A DNA stretch of 64,000 nucleotides from Actinoplanes flavus (GTDB lineage: Bacteria; Actinomycetota; Actinomycetes; Mycobacteriales; Micromonosporaceae), in the NCBI RefSeq assembly GCF_017592555.1, contig NZ_JAGFNS010000036.1, positions 1 to 64,000 on the forward strand, given 5' to 3'. Below are positions 35,892-43,884 of this stretch, one piece after another (within the stretch, counting starts at the first letter, position 1; the number at the start of each line of letters is the position of its first letter). A program made the translations under genes and the position numbers. Under the pieces are notes generated by a model that made no database searches, was not told the origin of the DNA, and saw nothing but the letters and a program-made list of their open reading frames with translations.

Positions 35892-37222
35892 ACTCGGCCG
35901 TCGGCGAGCGCAAGCTGGCAGAGCTCACCGCCAAGATCGCCGGCCTGCGTGAGGAGTTCACGCACTGGCGATCCGAGAGCTCCGCCGGCCGTCCGCTCGA
36001 GAAACACTACAGCCAGATCGAGCGGATCACGGCCCGTCTGGATACGTTCACGGAGCTGCTCATACGGGATCTGACAGACGAGAACATTCTCACCCGGTGG
36101 CAAGGCATCGAGCTGAGCTTGCTCGACGTCCATCACCTCTGGGACTTCTTTCGCGGCAAGTTTGCCGCTCGCTACGTGCCCTGGTTGCGGGACGTCCTGG
36201 TGGTCGGCGACGAACTGGTCTGGGCCTGCTACGCCCCGGCTCAGGCCGCCGCCGCCCGGTCCGGCCAAATGGATCCGAACTCCGTTCGTGAGCCGCCGCT
36301 GACCTACTTTGGCAATGACGCCACCCCGCTCGCAATCTCGCGGCACTCGTCCTACCGGGCCAGTCTGTACACCGATGAGCTGGCCGGTGAGCTACGTTCC
36401 CTGCCGGTTCCGGTCACCGCCGTTCCCTGGCATCAGGGCGCCCACGTGCCCGACGTGCTGATGCTCACGCATGAGGCCGGCCATCACGTCGAGGACGATT
36501 TCGGTCTCACGCCGCACCTTACCGCCGCCGTGGCCACGTCCGGCATCCCACCGACCCGCCTGACGTTCTGGCAGGACCGCCTCGGGGAGGTGTTCGCGGA
36601 CATCTACGGGGTACTCAGCGCCGGTGCCGGCTACGTCACAGCGCTCGCCGACTTCCTCGCCGCGCCACCACCCGTGGTCGCCGGGCAGCGGGCCCACGCC
36701 CGCTATCCGACCACGCACCTGCGCGTCCAGCTGGCGCTGGCCACTCTCGCCGCGACCTGTCCCACCGATTCGCGAGCCACGGTCCTTGACGAGGCATGGC
36801 AGACCACTCATCCCGACCACGACTATGCAGCCTACGACGCGGACGTCCCTAGGGTTGTGGAGTCAGTGTTGTCCTACCCGTACCCCGCCTTTGGCGAGCT
36901 CAGGCTTCCGGCAGTCCTGTCGTTCGCCTCGCTGTCCCGTGAGACGGACATCGACGCGGCCCAGCTACTCGATGGGCGCCGACCCCTAAGCGGCGACCCT
37001 CGCGCCCTGCTCGCCGCCGCCAGCTTGGCCTTCTATGACGATCCGGCTGGCTACCGTAAACATTCCGTGGCCGCCCGGACCACCGATCGAGTCCGCGCGG
37101 TGCAGGCGCAGGGCACACGGTTCCGCAGCCGGTCCACTTCGCAGCCGACCCTGGCGGCCGCCGACCGGGCTGCAGGGGCGTCCTTGTACGAACGGCTGAC
37201 CGACCGTCATCGGCTCCGGTGA
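35888..37222 (+). CDS. HExxH zinc metallopeptidase-like protein, last gene of the operon
   Basis: 444 residues, no signal peptide, so cytoplasmic. The zinc site is HEAGHH at 195-200 (H195, E196, H199) and the third ligand is likely E234 in RLGEVFADIYG, with D238; this is a gluzincin-like HExxH...ExxxD arrangement. The N-terminal 90 residues are helical (coiled-coil-like). The start ATG 35888 overlaps the stop of the giant NTPase gene (ATGA). The family is not one I can name. Coupling with a CHAT protease and NTPase suggests an effector or processing peptidase in the same conflict system. Confidence 0.75.
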   Translation: MNSAVGERKLAELTAKIAGLREEFTHWRSESSAGRPLEKHYSQIERITARLDTFTELLIRDLTDENILTRWQGIELSLLDVHHLWDFFRGKFAARYVPWLRDVLVVGDELVWACYAPAQAAAARSGQMDPNSVREPPLTYFGNDATPLAISRHSSYRASLYTDELAGELRSLPVPVTAVPWHQGAHVPDVLMLTHEAGHHVEDDFGLTPHLTAAVATSGIPPTRLTFWQDRLGEVFADIYGVLSAGAGYVTALADFLAAPPPVVAGQRAHARYPTTHLRVQLALATLAATCPTDSRATVLDEAWQTTHPDHDYAAYDADVPRVVESVLSYPYPAFGELRLPAVLSFASLSRETDIDAAQLLDGRRPLSGDPRALLAAASLAFYDDPAGYRKHSVAARTTDRVRAVQAQGTRFRSRSTSQPTLAAADRAAGASLYERLTDRHRLR

Positions 37223-37264
37223 GGCGCGTTCAGGCGCGGAATCCGCCGCACGTGATCGAGCCTC

Positions 37265-37963
37265 TCATGAGCCCGGACTGCTGAGCCCGGCGAAATACCG
37301 CTCCAGCACGTCGAGACCGCCGCTGCGGGTTGGTTCGCCACCTCCAGCTCGAGCCAGCTCAGCCAGTAGGCGGTGGTTGGGCCGGAGGAACTCCGGCGGC
37401 TCGGCTTCCCGTCGCTGACGGTCCCACCAGCGCTGGAACATCGCCTCGTCGCCGATCCCGAGTGTGTGCAGCCGCACCCCCAGCGAGCGGTGCAGATCGG
37501 CCGTCAGTAGAACCGGATCCGCCGCGGCAGGGATCACCTCACCCGTTGTTCGAGCCTCGTGGGGTCGCCAATCAGTGCCGTCGCTTACCAGCACCATCAA
37601 AGAATCGTTACCGGGTACGCCATACCGGTGCAGCAGGTCAGCCGCTCGGTACAGTGCCTTACCCAGGTCGGTGCCCTTTTCCTGGCAGCGCAGGAGCGCG
37701 ACCGCCTCGCGAAGGTCCTTGCCATCCCCGAGATCGGCCATCGTGCCTGTCCCTGGGAAGACCACCTCGAACTCCGTGGTGAAGGCGGCAAGCGCGAACC
37801 GGCCGGGCAGGCGCGAGACATCCCTGAGGGCTCGTTGCAAGGCCTCCATTCGGGTTAGGTAGCGCTGGCCTTCCTCATCGGGGATGTCATCGCAGGCCAT
37901 CGAGCCGCTGCAATCGGCGAGCACGACGATGTCCACTCCGCGGTCCCCCGTCGGCCAGCTCAC
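37265..37963 (-). CDS. von Willebrand factor A (vWA) domain protein
   Basis: 232 residues, almost entirely one vWA fold. The MIDAS motif is complete: DCSGS at 17-21, Thr in EKGTDLGKAL, and Asp in LVSDGTDW. It is cytoplasmic. In actinomycete conflict systems vWA proteins bridge NTPases and effectors in a metal-dependent way. GTG 37963 overlaps the TGA of the upstream Cys-rich gene (GTGA 37960-37963), and the pair converges on the CHAT/STAND operon with only 42 bp between. Shared function with that operon is inferred. Confidence 0.85.
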   Translation of the reverse strand: MSWPTGDRGVDIVVLADCSGSMACDDIPDEEGQRYLTRMEALQRALRDVSRLPGRFALAAFTTEFEVVFPGTGTMADLGDGKDLREAVALLRCQEKGTDLGKALYRAADLLHRYGVPGNDSLMVLVSDGTDWRPHEARTTGEVIPAAADPVLLTADLHRSLGVRLHTLGIGDEAMFQRWWDRQRREAEPPEFLRPNHRLLAELARAGGGEPTRSGGLDVLERYFAGLSSPGS

Positions 37964-38826
37964 GGGCGCTCCACCCGAATCTCCACACCCAACTCCGCGG
38001 ACAGACCACGAAGAGTGCTTCCGCCTGGTCCGAGTAATCGCCCAAGCAGCGCTTGCGGCATCCGTACGAAAAGGAGATCGGCGCGGTGCTGAAAGGCCGA
38101 CAAGCGGACGGACTCGGCGAGGTCGTGGTGGCCCCGGTCGCGCATTGCTTGACGCAGCCGGGTGATGTGTTTTTCGCCGGCTGCCTCAGCATGGTGCAAC
38201 TCGGCGATGTCGGCGGCACGCTGTGCGGAGTCCTGGCCGATCAGGCGCCGCATTCGTTGCTCCAGTGGGCTGTCACCGAGCGAACTCGCCAAACCCGTGT
38301 AGAGATCGTCGGCCGAGCATGGGTCGAGCAGTTGCCCACGCACGTTCACGAAAGTGGCCCGCAACGCGCCGAGCGAGGGCAGGCGGGCGCCTCCGGGACG
38401 ACCCGCAGTGCCGGCAACGATCTGGAAAACCAACTGATGCGTGGTGAGCGTCTGCAGGCGGGCGCCGTGCTCGGGGCACAGGCCCAGGCCGCGCTGATGC
38501 GGGCCGAAGATCTGCCAACGCCACGCGTGCCCAGGACAGGCACGCCGGGCGCATGCCCGCAGACCGGTGCCGGCCACGAACTCGCAGGCGATGATGGCGG
38601 TGATCGCGCAATCCGCGGTGACACAGGCGGGGAAGACCTCGTCGTGGCAGTCCAGGCAGTAGCCCGCCGCCAGGCCACCCGGATGGGCGCGCCGATGACG
38701 CCCACAGTGCGCCACAGCACCATCACAGAGCGGGCCCGGACAGAAGAAGATGGCTGGCTCGCCGCACCGGCAATACGACACGCGGCCTCCCCGAATATCT
38801 ATCAGGCGCCGGTCCACAGTACTCAC
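37960..38826 (-). CDS. Cys/His-rich zinc-binding protein with C-terminal KH-like motif
   Basis: 288 residues. The N-terminal half carries clustered metal ligands (YCRCGEPAIFFCPGPLCDG, then HCGRHRRAHPGG, then YCLDCHDEVFPACVTADC, later CARRACPGH and LCPEHGA), similar to B-box/treble-clef fingers. The C-terminal 35 residues (LLGRLLGPGGSTLRGLSAEL then GVEIRVERP) look like a KH-type GxGG helix-turn-helix, suggesting nucleic-acid binding. GTG 38826 is the likely start; GTG 38817 is possible. It is cotranscribed with the vWA gene. I do not know this family. It could sense nucleic acid or protein modification for the cluster. Confidence 0.65.
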   Translation of the reverse strand: MSTVDRRLIDIRGGRVSYCRCGEPAIFFCPGPLCDGAVAHCGRHRRAHPGGLAAGYCLDCHDEVFPACVTADCAITAIIACEFVAGTGLRACARRACPGHAWRWQIFGPHQRGLGLCPEHGARLQTLTTHQLVFQIVAGTAGRPGGARLPSLGALRATFVNVRGQLLDPCSADDLYTGLASSLGDSPLEQRMRRLIGQDSAQRAADIAELHHAEAAGEKHITRLRQAMRDRGHHDLAESVRLSAFQHRADLLFVRMPQALLGRLLGPGGSTLRGLSAELGVEIRVERP

Positions 38827-39113
38827 ATCGGCGCGGCCGGGTTGTCAACTCTAGTAGGACTCGCGAGTTCGATCCCGACGGGTCGCCTCGCACGTCGACC
38901 GTCATCTATTACGGCGGTGTTCACCGTGGGCGACAATAGCGACCACGTCCGGCTCAGCCGTCGAGCCCAGCAGGCAGGAGTGCGCGAGGCGACGACGGCG
39001 ACGCGGTGCGCGTCGACGGGGTCGGTGTTCGTTCGAACGCCCGACCAGGGGCAGGAACGCGCTACGCCGTCAGTGTCCTTGTGACGGCTGCCTGATACGA
39101 GATGGAGTGTGCT
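38827..39113. other. Intergenic region upstream of the vWA/zinc-finger pair
   Basis: No gene is seen. TTGACA-like sequence on the minus strand at about 38848-38843 may belong to the promoter of the leftward pair. The plus strand contains T-loop-like pieces (GCGAGTTCGATCCCGACGGG near 38861, and GTTCGTTCGAACGCCCGAC near 39028) without complete tRNA folds, reminiscent of the tRNA-like array at the other end of the cluster. Confidence 0.3.
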
Positions 39114-39341
39114 GTGAGTGGTGAAGCAGAGCATGATGAGCCTGCTCGTCCCGGTGCGCAATCTGGCGCTCGTGGGCTGGTTCGAGAATACGTAGGGAAG
39201 AAGATCGTAGATAATCAGTCGGTGCTTGACTTTCGAGTCTTCGCGACGTCACTTGACGAGGCGCACGCCAAGGCTGTCGAACAGTACGGGATAGGCAGCT
39301 ACTCCATCTGGAACAGGCAGGACGCGGGCAGACGCCGGTGA
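39114..39341 (+). CDS. Small hypothetical protein
   Basis: 75 residues from GTG 39114, preceded by GGAG at 39105-39108; ATG 39102 is an alternative. The C-terminal half (VLDFRVFATSLDEAHAKAVE then QYGIGSYSIWNRQ) looks like a folded small domain, and codon use is less GC-skewed than chance frames here. Function unknown. It could be an accessory of the adjacent conflict cluster. Confidence 0.4.
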   Translation: MSGEAEHDEPARPGAQSGARGLVREYVGKKIVDNQSVLDFRVFATSLDEAHAKAVEQYGIGSYSIWNRQDAGRRR

Positions 39342-39392
39342 CGTGGGAGACACTGGCAGGCAGCGTCGAACCACTACCCCTCAATCCCAGGA

Positions 39393-39977
39393 TCAGAAGA
39401 TCGGGTCTCCGGCGATCAGCCGGGCCCAGAGGTTGGCGGCGATCGAGATCTCCTCCCGCAGGTCGGGGTCGAGGCCGTCGCGTACCTGCGGCACCAGATC
39501 GGCAACCGTGCGTGGCGCGCCGCCCTCCCGCAGCACGAACTCCCGCCGGGCCCGGTCATACAGCGCGACCACCGGCCCGCGCACGTGCGCCAGCAGGGCG
39601 TCCGGGCCGGTCGGCGACTCGATCTGGTGGCCGGCCACCTCGAACAGGCCTTCGGTCACCCCGCCGAACAGCCACTCGTCGACCTCCACCACCCCGTCGA
39701 CGACCAGCACGGCGTCGCCGAGGACCAGCCGGCGGGCGCGAAGCGTGCCGCGCACCACGTAGATGGCGTGCACGTCGGTGCCGAGATCGAGGGTGCCGGC
39801 GACGGTCAGGCCGCCGCCGAACACAGCCGTCTCCAACTCGTCGCGCTCCTCGCAGCGGGCCTCCGCGTCGAACCCGTCGACGGTGACCGGCGCTTCGTAC
39901 AGCTCGACCCCGTCGGTGTGCCCGGAGAACCAGGAGTCGCCGGTCAGTTCGTCTGCCTGTGGCGCCGAGATCTTCAT
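39393..39977 (-). CDS. Hypothetical protein with bactofilin/polymer-forming-like repeats
   Basis: 194 residues from ATG 39977. The centre is a run of short beta strands separated by Gly/Asp turns (GGGLTVAGTLDLGTDVHAIY, VRGTLRARRLVLGDAVLVVD, GVVEVDEWLFGGVTEG), which is the right-handed beta-helix pattern of polymer-forming cytoskeletal proteins. The C-terminal part is helical. There is no signal peptide. It stands alone, divergent from the ABC exporter. Function unknown. Confidence 0.65.
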   Translation of the reverse strand: MKISAPQADELTGDSWFSGHTDGVELYEAPVTVDGFDAEARCEERDELETAVFGGGLTVAGTLDLGTDVHAIYVVRGTLRARRLVLGDAVLVVDGVVEVDEWLFGGVTEGLFEVAGHQIESPTGPDALLAHVRGPVVALYDRARREFVLREGGAPRTVADLVPQVRDGLDPDLREEISIAANLWARLIAGDPIF

Positions 39978-40143
39978 CGCAGTGAAGCCTAGTGCCACAC
40001 GTCGGCGACGGCCCCCGAGCACGCTCTGTCCGTCTCGCGGCGGCCGTCGACGACGTCGGCCGGCGCCCGGCGATAACGTCTGACGATTTGGTCGCCTGAA
40101 CCGCCGATCTCGGGGGTCGCGGGGCTGTTCTAAGGTTCCGCGG

Positions 40144-41133
40144 GTGACTCCCGTACTGGAAATATCGGGGCTGCGGAAGACCTATCGCAGCCGCAAGGGC
40201 GCGCGTAACGCGCTCGACGGTTTCGACATGGTCGTCGAGGCCGGGCAGGTGCACGGCTTCCTCGGCCCGAACGGCTCGGGCAAGACCACCACCTTGCGTA
40301 CGCTGCTCGGCCTCATTCAGCCCGACGGCGGCCATATGACGCTGCTCGGCCGGGAGGTGCCCCGGCACCTGCCGGAGGTCGCCGGCCGGGTCGGCGCCAT
40401 CGTGGAGAGCCCGCAGTTCTTCGGCCGTTTCACCGCCGAGACCACCCTGTCGCTGCTCGCCGACGCCGGCGGCGTGGACCGCGGCCGGGTGCCCGAGGTG
40501 CTCGACCTGGTGGGCCTGCGGGACCGTGCCAAGGAGAAGGTCAAGACCTACTCCCTCGGCATGAAGCAGCGCCTGGCGGTGGCGTCCGCCCTGCTCAAGA
40601 AGCCGACGCTGCTGATCCTGGACGAGCCGGCCAACGGTCTCGACCCGGGCGGCATCCGGGAGATGCGCACCCTGATGCGGGATCTGTCCGCGTCCGGGAT
40701 GACGGTGCTGCTGTCCAGCCACATCCTGGCCGAGATTCAGCTGATCTGCGACTCGGTGACGATCATCTCGGCCGGCCGGCGGATCACCGCCGGATCGGTC
40801 GCCGAGGTGCTCGCGCGGCACGACTCCGGCGCCGTCCGGGTACGCCTGGAGCCGGACACCGACCAGGAGGAGGCGGCACGGATCCTGCGGGAAGCCGGCG
40901 CTCAGGTCACCGTGGAGACCGCCGGCCAACTGACCGTCCGGGACGTCACCGGCCCGGCACAGATCACCCGGCTGCTGGCGCAGCGTGAGATCTACCTGTG
41001 CGAGCTGACACCGATCGCCGCCGACCTGGAGGACGTGTTCCTCGAACTGACCGGGACCACACCGGTCGAGGGTCACCACCGGCAGGTGGACGAGAACGCG
41101 CTCGCCGCGAGTCAGGATGGGTGGGGTCGATGA
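40144..41133 (+). CDS. ABC transporter ATP-binding protein (exporter type)
   Basis: 329 residues. Walker A GPNGSGKTT (about 41-49), signature YSLGMKQRL, Walker B LLILDEP and the H-loop in SSHILAE are all present, so it is an active ATPase. The C-terminal extension (about 230-329) is typical of drug/bacitracin-type exporters (CcmA/DrrA class). GTG 40144 is the start. Its stop overlaps the permease start (ATGA 41130-41133), so the pair is a two-gene transporter. The substrate is unknown. Confidence 0.9.
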   Translation: MTPVLEISGLRKTYRSRKGARNALDGFDMVVEAGQVHGFLGPNGSGKTTTLRTLLGLIQPDGGHMTLLGREVPRHLPEVAGRVGAIVESPQFFGRFTAETTLSLLADAGGVDRGRVPEVLDLVGLRDRAKEKVKTYSLGMKQRLAVASALLKKPTLLILDEPANGLDPGGIREMRTLMRDLSASGMTVLLSSHILAEIQLICDSVTIISAGRRITAGSVAEVLARHDSGAVRVRLEPDTDQEEAARILREAGAQVTVETAGQLTVRDVTGPAQITRLLAQREIYLCELTPIAADLEDVFLELTGTTPVEGHHRQVDENALAASQDGWGR

Positions 41134-42140
41134 GCCTGGTTCGTGCGGAGACCCGGCGGCTGTTCCGGCGCCGCCTCACCTCGGTGCTGTTGATCGGCGT
41201 GGTGCTGGTGCTGGCCGCTTTCGCCGCCGGCACGTTCGCCAGCAATCAGAAGGCCACCCCGGCCCAGGTCGCCGCGGCGAAGCAGGAGGCCATGCGGCAG
41301 TACCAGCAGGCGGCGGCCGACGCCGGGGTGCAGAAGCTGCGGTGCCAGGCCGCGGCCCCGGGCTCGGCGGAGGCGGCGGACTTCCCACCGAACTGCGCCG
41401 ACATCTACACCCCGCGGCCGAGTGAGTTCGACTACGCCTGGTTCCTGCCGGAGACCTTCGACCTGCGCCACGAGTTCCCCGAGATGATCGCCCTGTTCGC
41501 GCTGCTGATGGCCGCGGCGGCGTACCTGATCGGGGCGACGTTCGTGGGCGCGGAATGGCACTCCGGGGCGATGATGAACCTGCTGCTCTGGCGGCCTCAG
41601 CGGCTGGTGGTGCTCGGCACCAAACTGGGCGTCTTCCTCGGCTGGCTGGCCGGTGCCACGGTACTGCTGGGTGCGGCGTGGGCGGGAACGTTCCGGCTGA
41701 TCGCCGAGTTCCGCGGGGACACGGGAGGGATGACCTCCGGTGTCTGGCAGTCGTTCGGCCTGATGGGGCTGCGGGGCCTGGGCCTGGTTCTGGCGGCCGG
41801 CGCGATCGGGTTCGCGCTGGCGTCGCTGGGCCGGCACACCGGTATGGCGCTGGGCGCGCTGATCGGTCTCACGGCGGTGCAGATCGGCGTCTACGTGCTG
41901 GCCGGTTTCAGCGGGCTCCAGTTCCCGGAGGCGTACCTCGTACCGTTGTGGGGTTATGTCTGGTTGTATCAGCGGGAGGTCCTGGAGGACTGGTCCTGCG
42001 ACGGCGTGACGACCGGCGGGGGCTGCATGCCCGAGACCTTCACGATGACGTGGCAGATGGCCGGTGTGGGCTCGGCTGTCGTGCTGGCCGTCGTGGTGGG
42101 CGCGGCGATGTGGGCGATGCGGGTCCGCGACGTCAACTGA
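41130..42140 (+). CDS. ABC-2 type transporter permease
   Basis: 336 residues with about six membrane helices (TSVLLIGVVLVLAAFAAGTF, MIALFALLMAAAAYLIGATF, LVVLGTKLGVFLGWLAGATV and others). A cysteine-containing extracellular loop (LRCQAAAPGS...PPNCADIY) lies after the first helix, and a second loop has WSCDGVTTGGGCM. It works with the preceding ATPase. ABC-2 permeases of this kind export antibiotics, peptides or lipids. A terminator hairpin follows at 42153-42183. Confidence 0.85.
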   Translation: MSLVRAETRRLFRRRLTSVLLIGVVLVLAAFAAGTFASNQKATPAQVAAAKQEAMRQYQQAAADAGVQKLRCQAAAPGSAEAADFPPNCADIYTPRPSEFDYAWFLPETFDLRHEFPEMIALFALLMAAAAYLIGATFVGAEWHSGAMMNLLLWRPQRLVVLGTKLGVFLGWLAGATVLLGAAWAGTFRLIAEFRGDTGGMTSGVWQSFGLMGLRGLGLVLAAGAIGFALASLGRHTGMALGALIGLTAVQIGVYVLAGFSGLQFPEAYLVPLWGYVWLYQREVLEDWSCDGVTTGGGCMPETFTMTWQMAGVGSAVVLAVVVGAAMWAMRVRDVN

Positions 42141-42152
42141 GACTCGGCGGTG

Positions 42153-42183
42153 CCGCGAGCGGACCTTCCCGGTCCGCTCGCGG
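42153..42183 (+). terminator. Hairpin terminator of the ABC exporter operon
   Basis: CCGCGAGCGGACC (42153-42165) pairs perfectly with GGTCCGCTCGCGG (42171-42183) around the loop TTCCC, 12 bp after the permease stop. Confidence 0.8.
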
Positions 42184-42312
42184 TCGCGGTCATCGCGGTA
42201 CAGCCCCGGGGTTCACCGGAAAGTCCACGTCTTCTCCCCCGCCGCGGTTGAGACACGCCTGGTCACGTTCCGGGACCTTCCCCGCCGACGCATAGACGAA
42301 TATCTTTCCGAT

Positions 42313-43317
42313 ATGAAGCGTGCCGCCACCCTGTTCCTCGTCCTCGCCCTGGTGCTGATCGGAGCGCCGGGCCCGGCGTACGCCGCCGACGGCTCCTACC
42401 GTTCGCTGACCACCGCCGCCAATCCGGACTGGATGAGCGCCATCCCCGACACGACCAGCCTGGCCCGGCTGTCGATCCCGGGCACCCACGAGTCCCTGGC
42501 GATCCGGGGTGGCGCATGGACCCAGGCCCAGGAGAACCACGGCGACAGCGCCGCCACGCTGACCGCCCAGCTCCAGGCCGGGATTCGCATGATCGACGTA
42601 CGCGGCCGGGTGAACAGCGGCGACACGCTCACCATCCATCACGGCGCCGCGTACCAGAACGCGAATTTCACCGACGTGGTGAACCGGCTCGCCGATTTCC
42701 TCGCGGCGCATCCGCGGGAGACCGTGCTGCCGCGGCTCAAGCAGGAGTGCACCGGGCAGACCGGGTCCTGCACCGACGCCACCGGCCAGGCGCCGTTCGC
42801 CGACATCGTCGACGGCTACATCAGCCGGCGGCCCGGCCTGTTCTGGACGCCGTCGGTGACCCGTTCGGCCGCGGCGGCGATGCCCACCCTCGCAGCGGTC
42901 CGCGGCAAGGTGGTGCTGGTGGTGCTCAACGGGGCGTACGGCGGACGGCTGCACCAGTACGGGCTGGCGCAGTTCGCCGACTGGAAGGACGGCTCGTCCA
43001 CCTACGTGCAGGACGAGTACAACGTGCCCAATATCGGCGCCATCGCCACCAAACGCGACCGGGTCCGCCGTTTCCTCGACGCGACCAGTGCGGCGGACGC
43101 CTCGAGGATGTACGTCAACTTCGCCAGCGGCGCCAGCGTCTTCGCCACGCCCGAGGCTGTCGCCGGTGGCGCTCTCGGTGTGCAGGGCGTGAACCCGTTC
43201 CTGCTGACGTACCTGAACGAGGGGCCCGAGGTGCACACCCCGGTGACCCGCACCGGCGTACTCATGCTCGATTTTCCCGGCGGCGCCCTCATCAACAAGA
43301 TCATCTCCATCAACTGA
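42313..43317 (+). CDS. Secreted phosphatidylinositol-specific phospholipase C
   Basis: 334 residues with a Sec signal peptide (MKRAATLFLVLALVLIGAPG, cleaved near AYA). The PI-PLC X barrel is shown by SIPGTHESLA (first catalytic His) and LTIHHGAAYQ (second His), with RMIDVRGR as the inositol/phosphate-binding strand and ETVLPRLKQE. The enzyme cleaves phosphatidylinositol, or GPI-like anchors, outside the cell. The two cysteines (ECTGQTGSC) probably form a disulfide. It is monocistronic. Confidence 0.88.
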   Translation: MKRAATLFLVLALVLIGAPGPAYAADGSYRSLTTAANPDWMSAIPDTTSLARLSIPGTHESLAIRGGAWTQAQENHGDSAATLTAQLQAGIRMIDVRGRVNSGDTLTIHHGAAYQNANFTDVVNRLADFLAAHPRETVLPRLKQECTGQTGSCTDATGQAPFADIVDGYISRRPGLFWTPSVTRSAAAAMPTLAAVRGKVVLVVLNGAYGGRLHQYGLAQFADWKDGSSTYVQDEYNVPNIGAIATKRDRVRRFLDATSAADASRMYVNFASGASVFATPEAVAGGALGVQGVNPFLLTYLNEGPEVHTPVTRTGVLMLDFPGGALINKIISIN

Positions 43318-43373
43318 GGACGGTCGTTCATCGATGCTTGCTTATCCGGGTACGCCTGCCGTAGAACAGGCGG

Positions 43374-43884
43374 ATGGCGTACCCGGATGATCCCGTGCTC
43401 CAGCCGGACGTGCCGCATGCGGCACGAATCTGGAACTACTGGATGGGAGGCAAGGACAACTTCGCCGCCGACCGCGCCGCCGGCGACGCGGTCGAACAGG
43501 TGTATCCCGAGATCGTGCTGATGGCGAAGCAGTCACGCCGGTTCCTCATCCGCGTCGTCCGGCACCTGGCCGCCGAGGCCGGGATCCGGCAGTTCCTCGA
43601 CATCGGCACAGGGCTGCCGACCATGCAGAACACGCACGAGGTCGCCCAGGCCGTCGCACCGGATTCCCGCGTCGTCTATGTGGACGCCCGCGGTCGTCGA
43701 AGGCGCCGAGCGGCTGGCGCAGAACGGCGGCGTACCGTACATCCTGCGTTCTCCTGAGCAGATCGGCGGCCTCTTCGACGGGCTGGAGGTCGTGGAGCCC
43801 GGCCTTGTCCAGATCACCGAGTGGCGTCCGGAAAGCGCCGTCGAGTGGCTCGACGCGTACGGGGCGGTGGCCCGCAAGCCCTGA
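43374..43884 (+). pseudogene. Disrupted SAM-dependent methyltransferase (DUF574 family)
   Basis: The first 104 codons encode a normal start of this actinomycete family (DDPVLQPDVPHAARIWNYWM, GGKDNFAADR, then FLDIGTGLPTMQNTHEVAQ and VVYVD). After VVYVD near 43683 the frame runs into Arg-rich noise. A different frame then gives the family C-terminus (VVEGAERLAQNGGVPYILRS, LVQITEWRPE) to the TGA at 43882-43884. About 90-100 central codons usually found in these roughly 270-residue proteins are missing. The gene has thus lost its middle and its frame, and cannot make an active enzyme. Confidence 0.8.
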
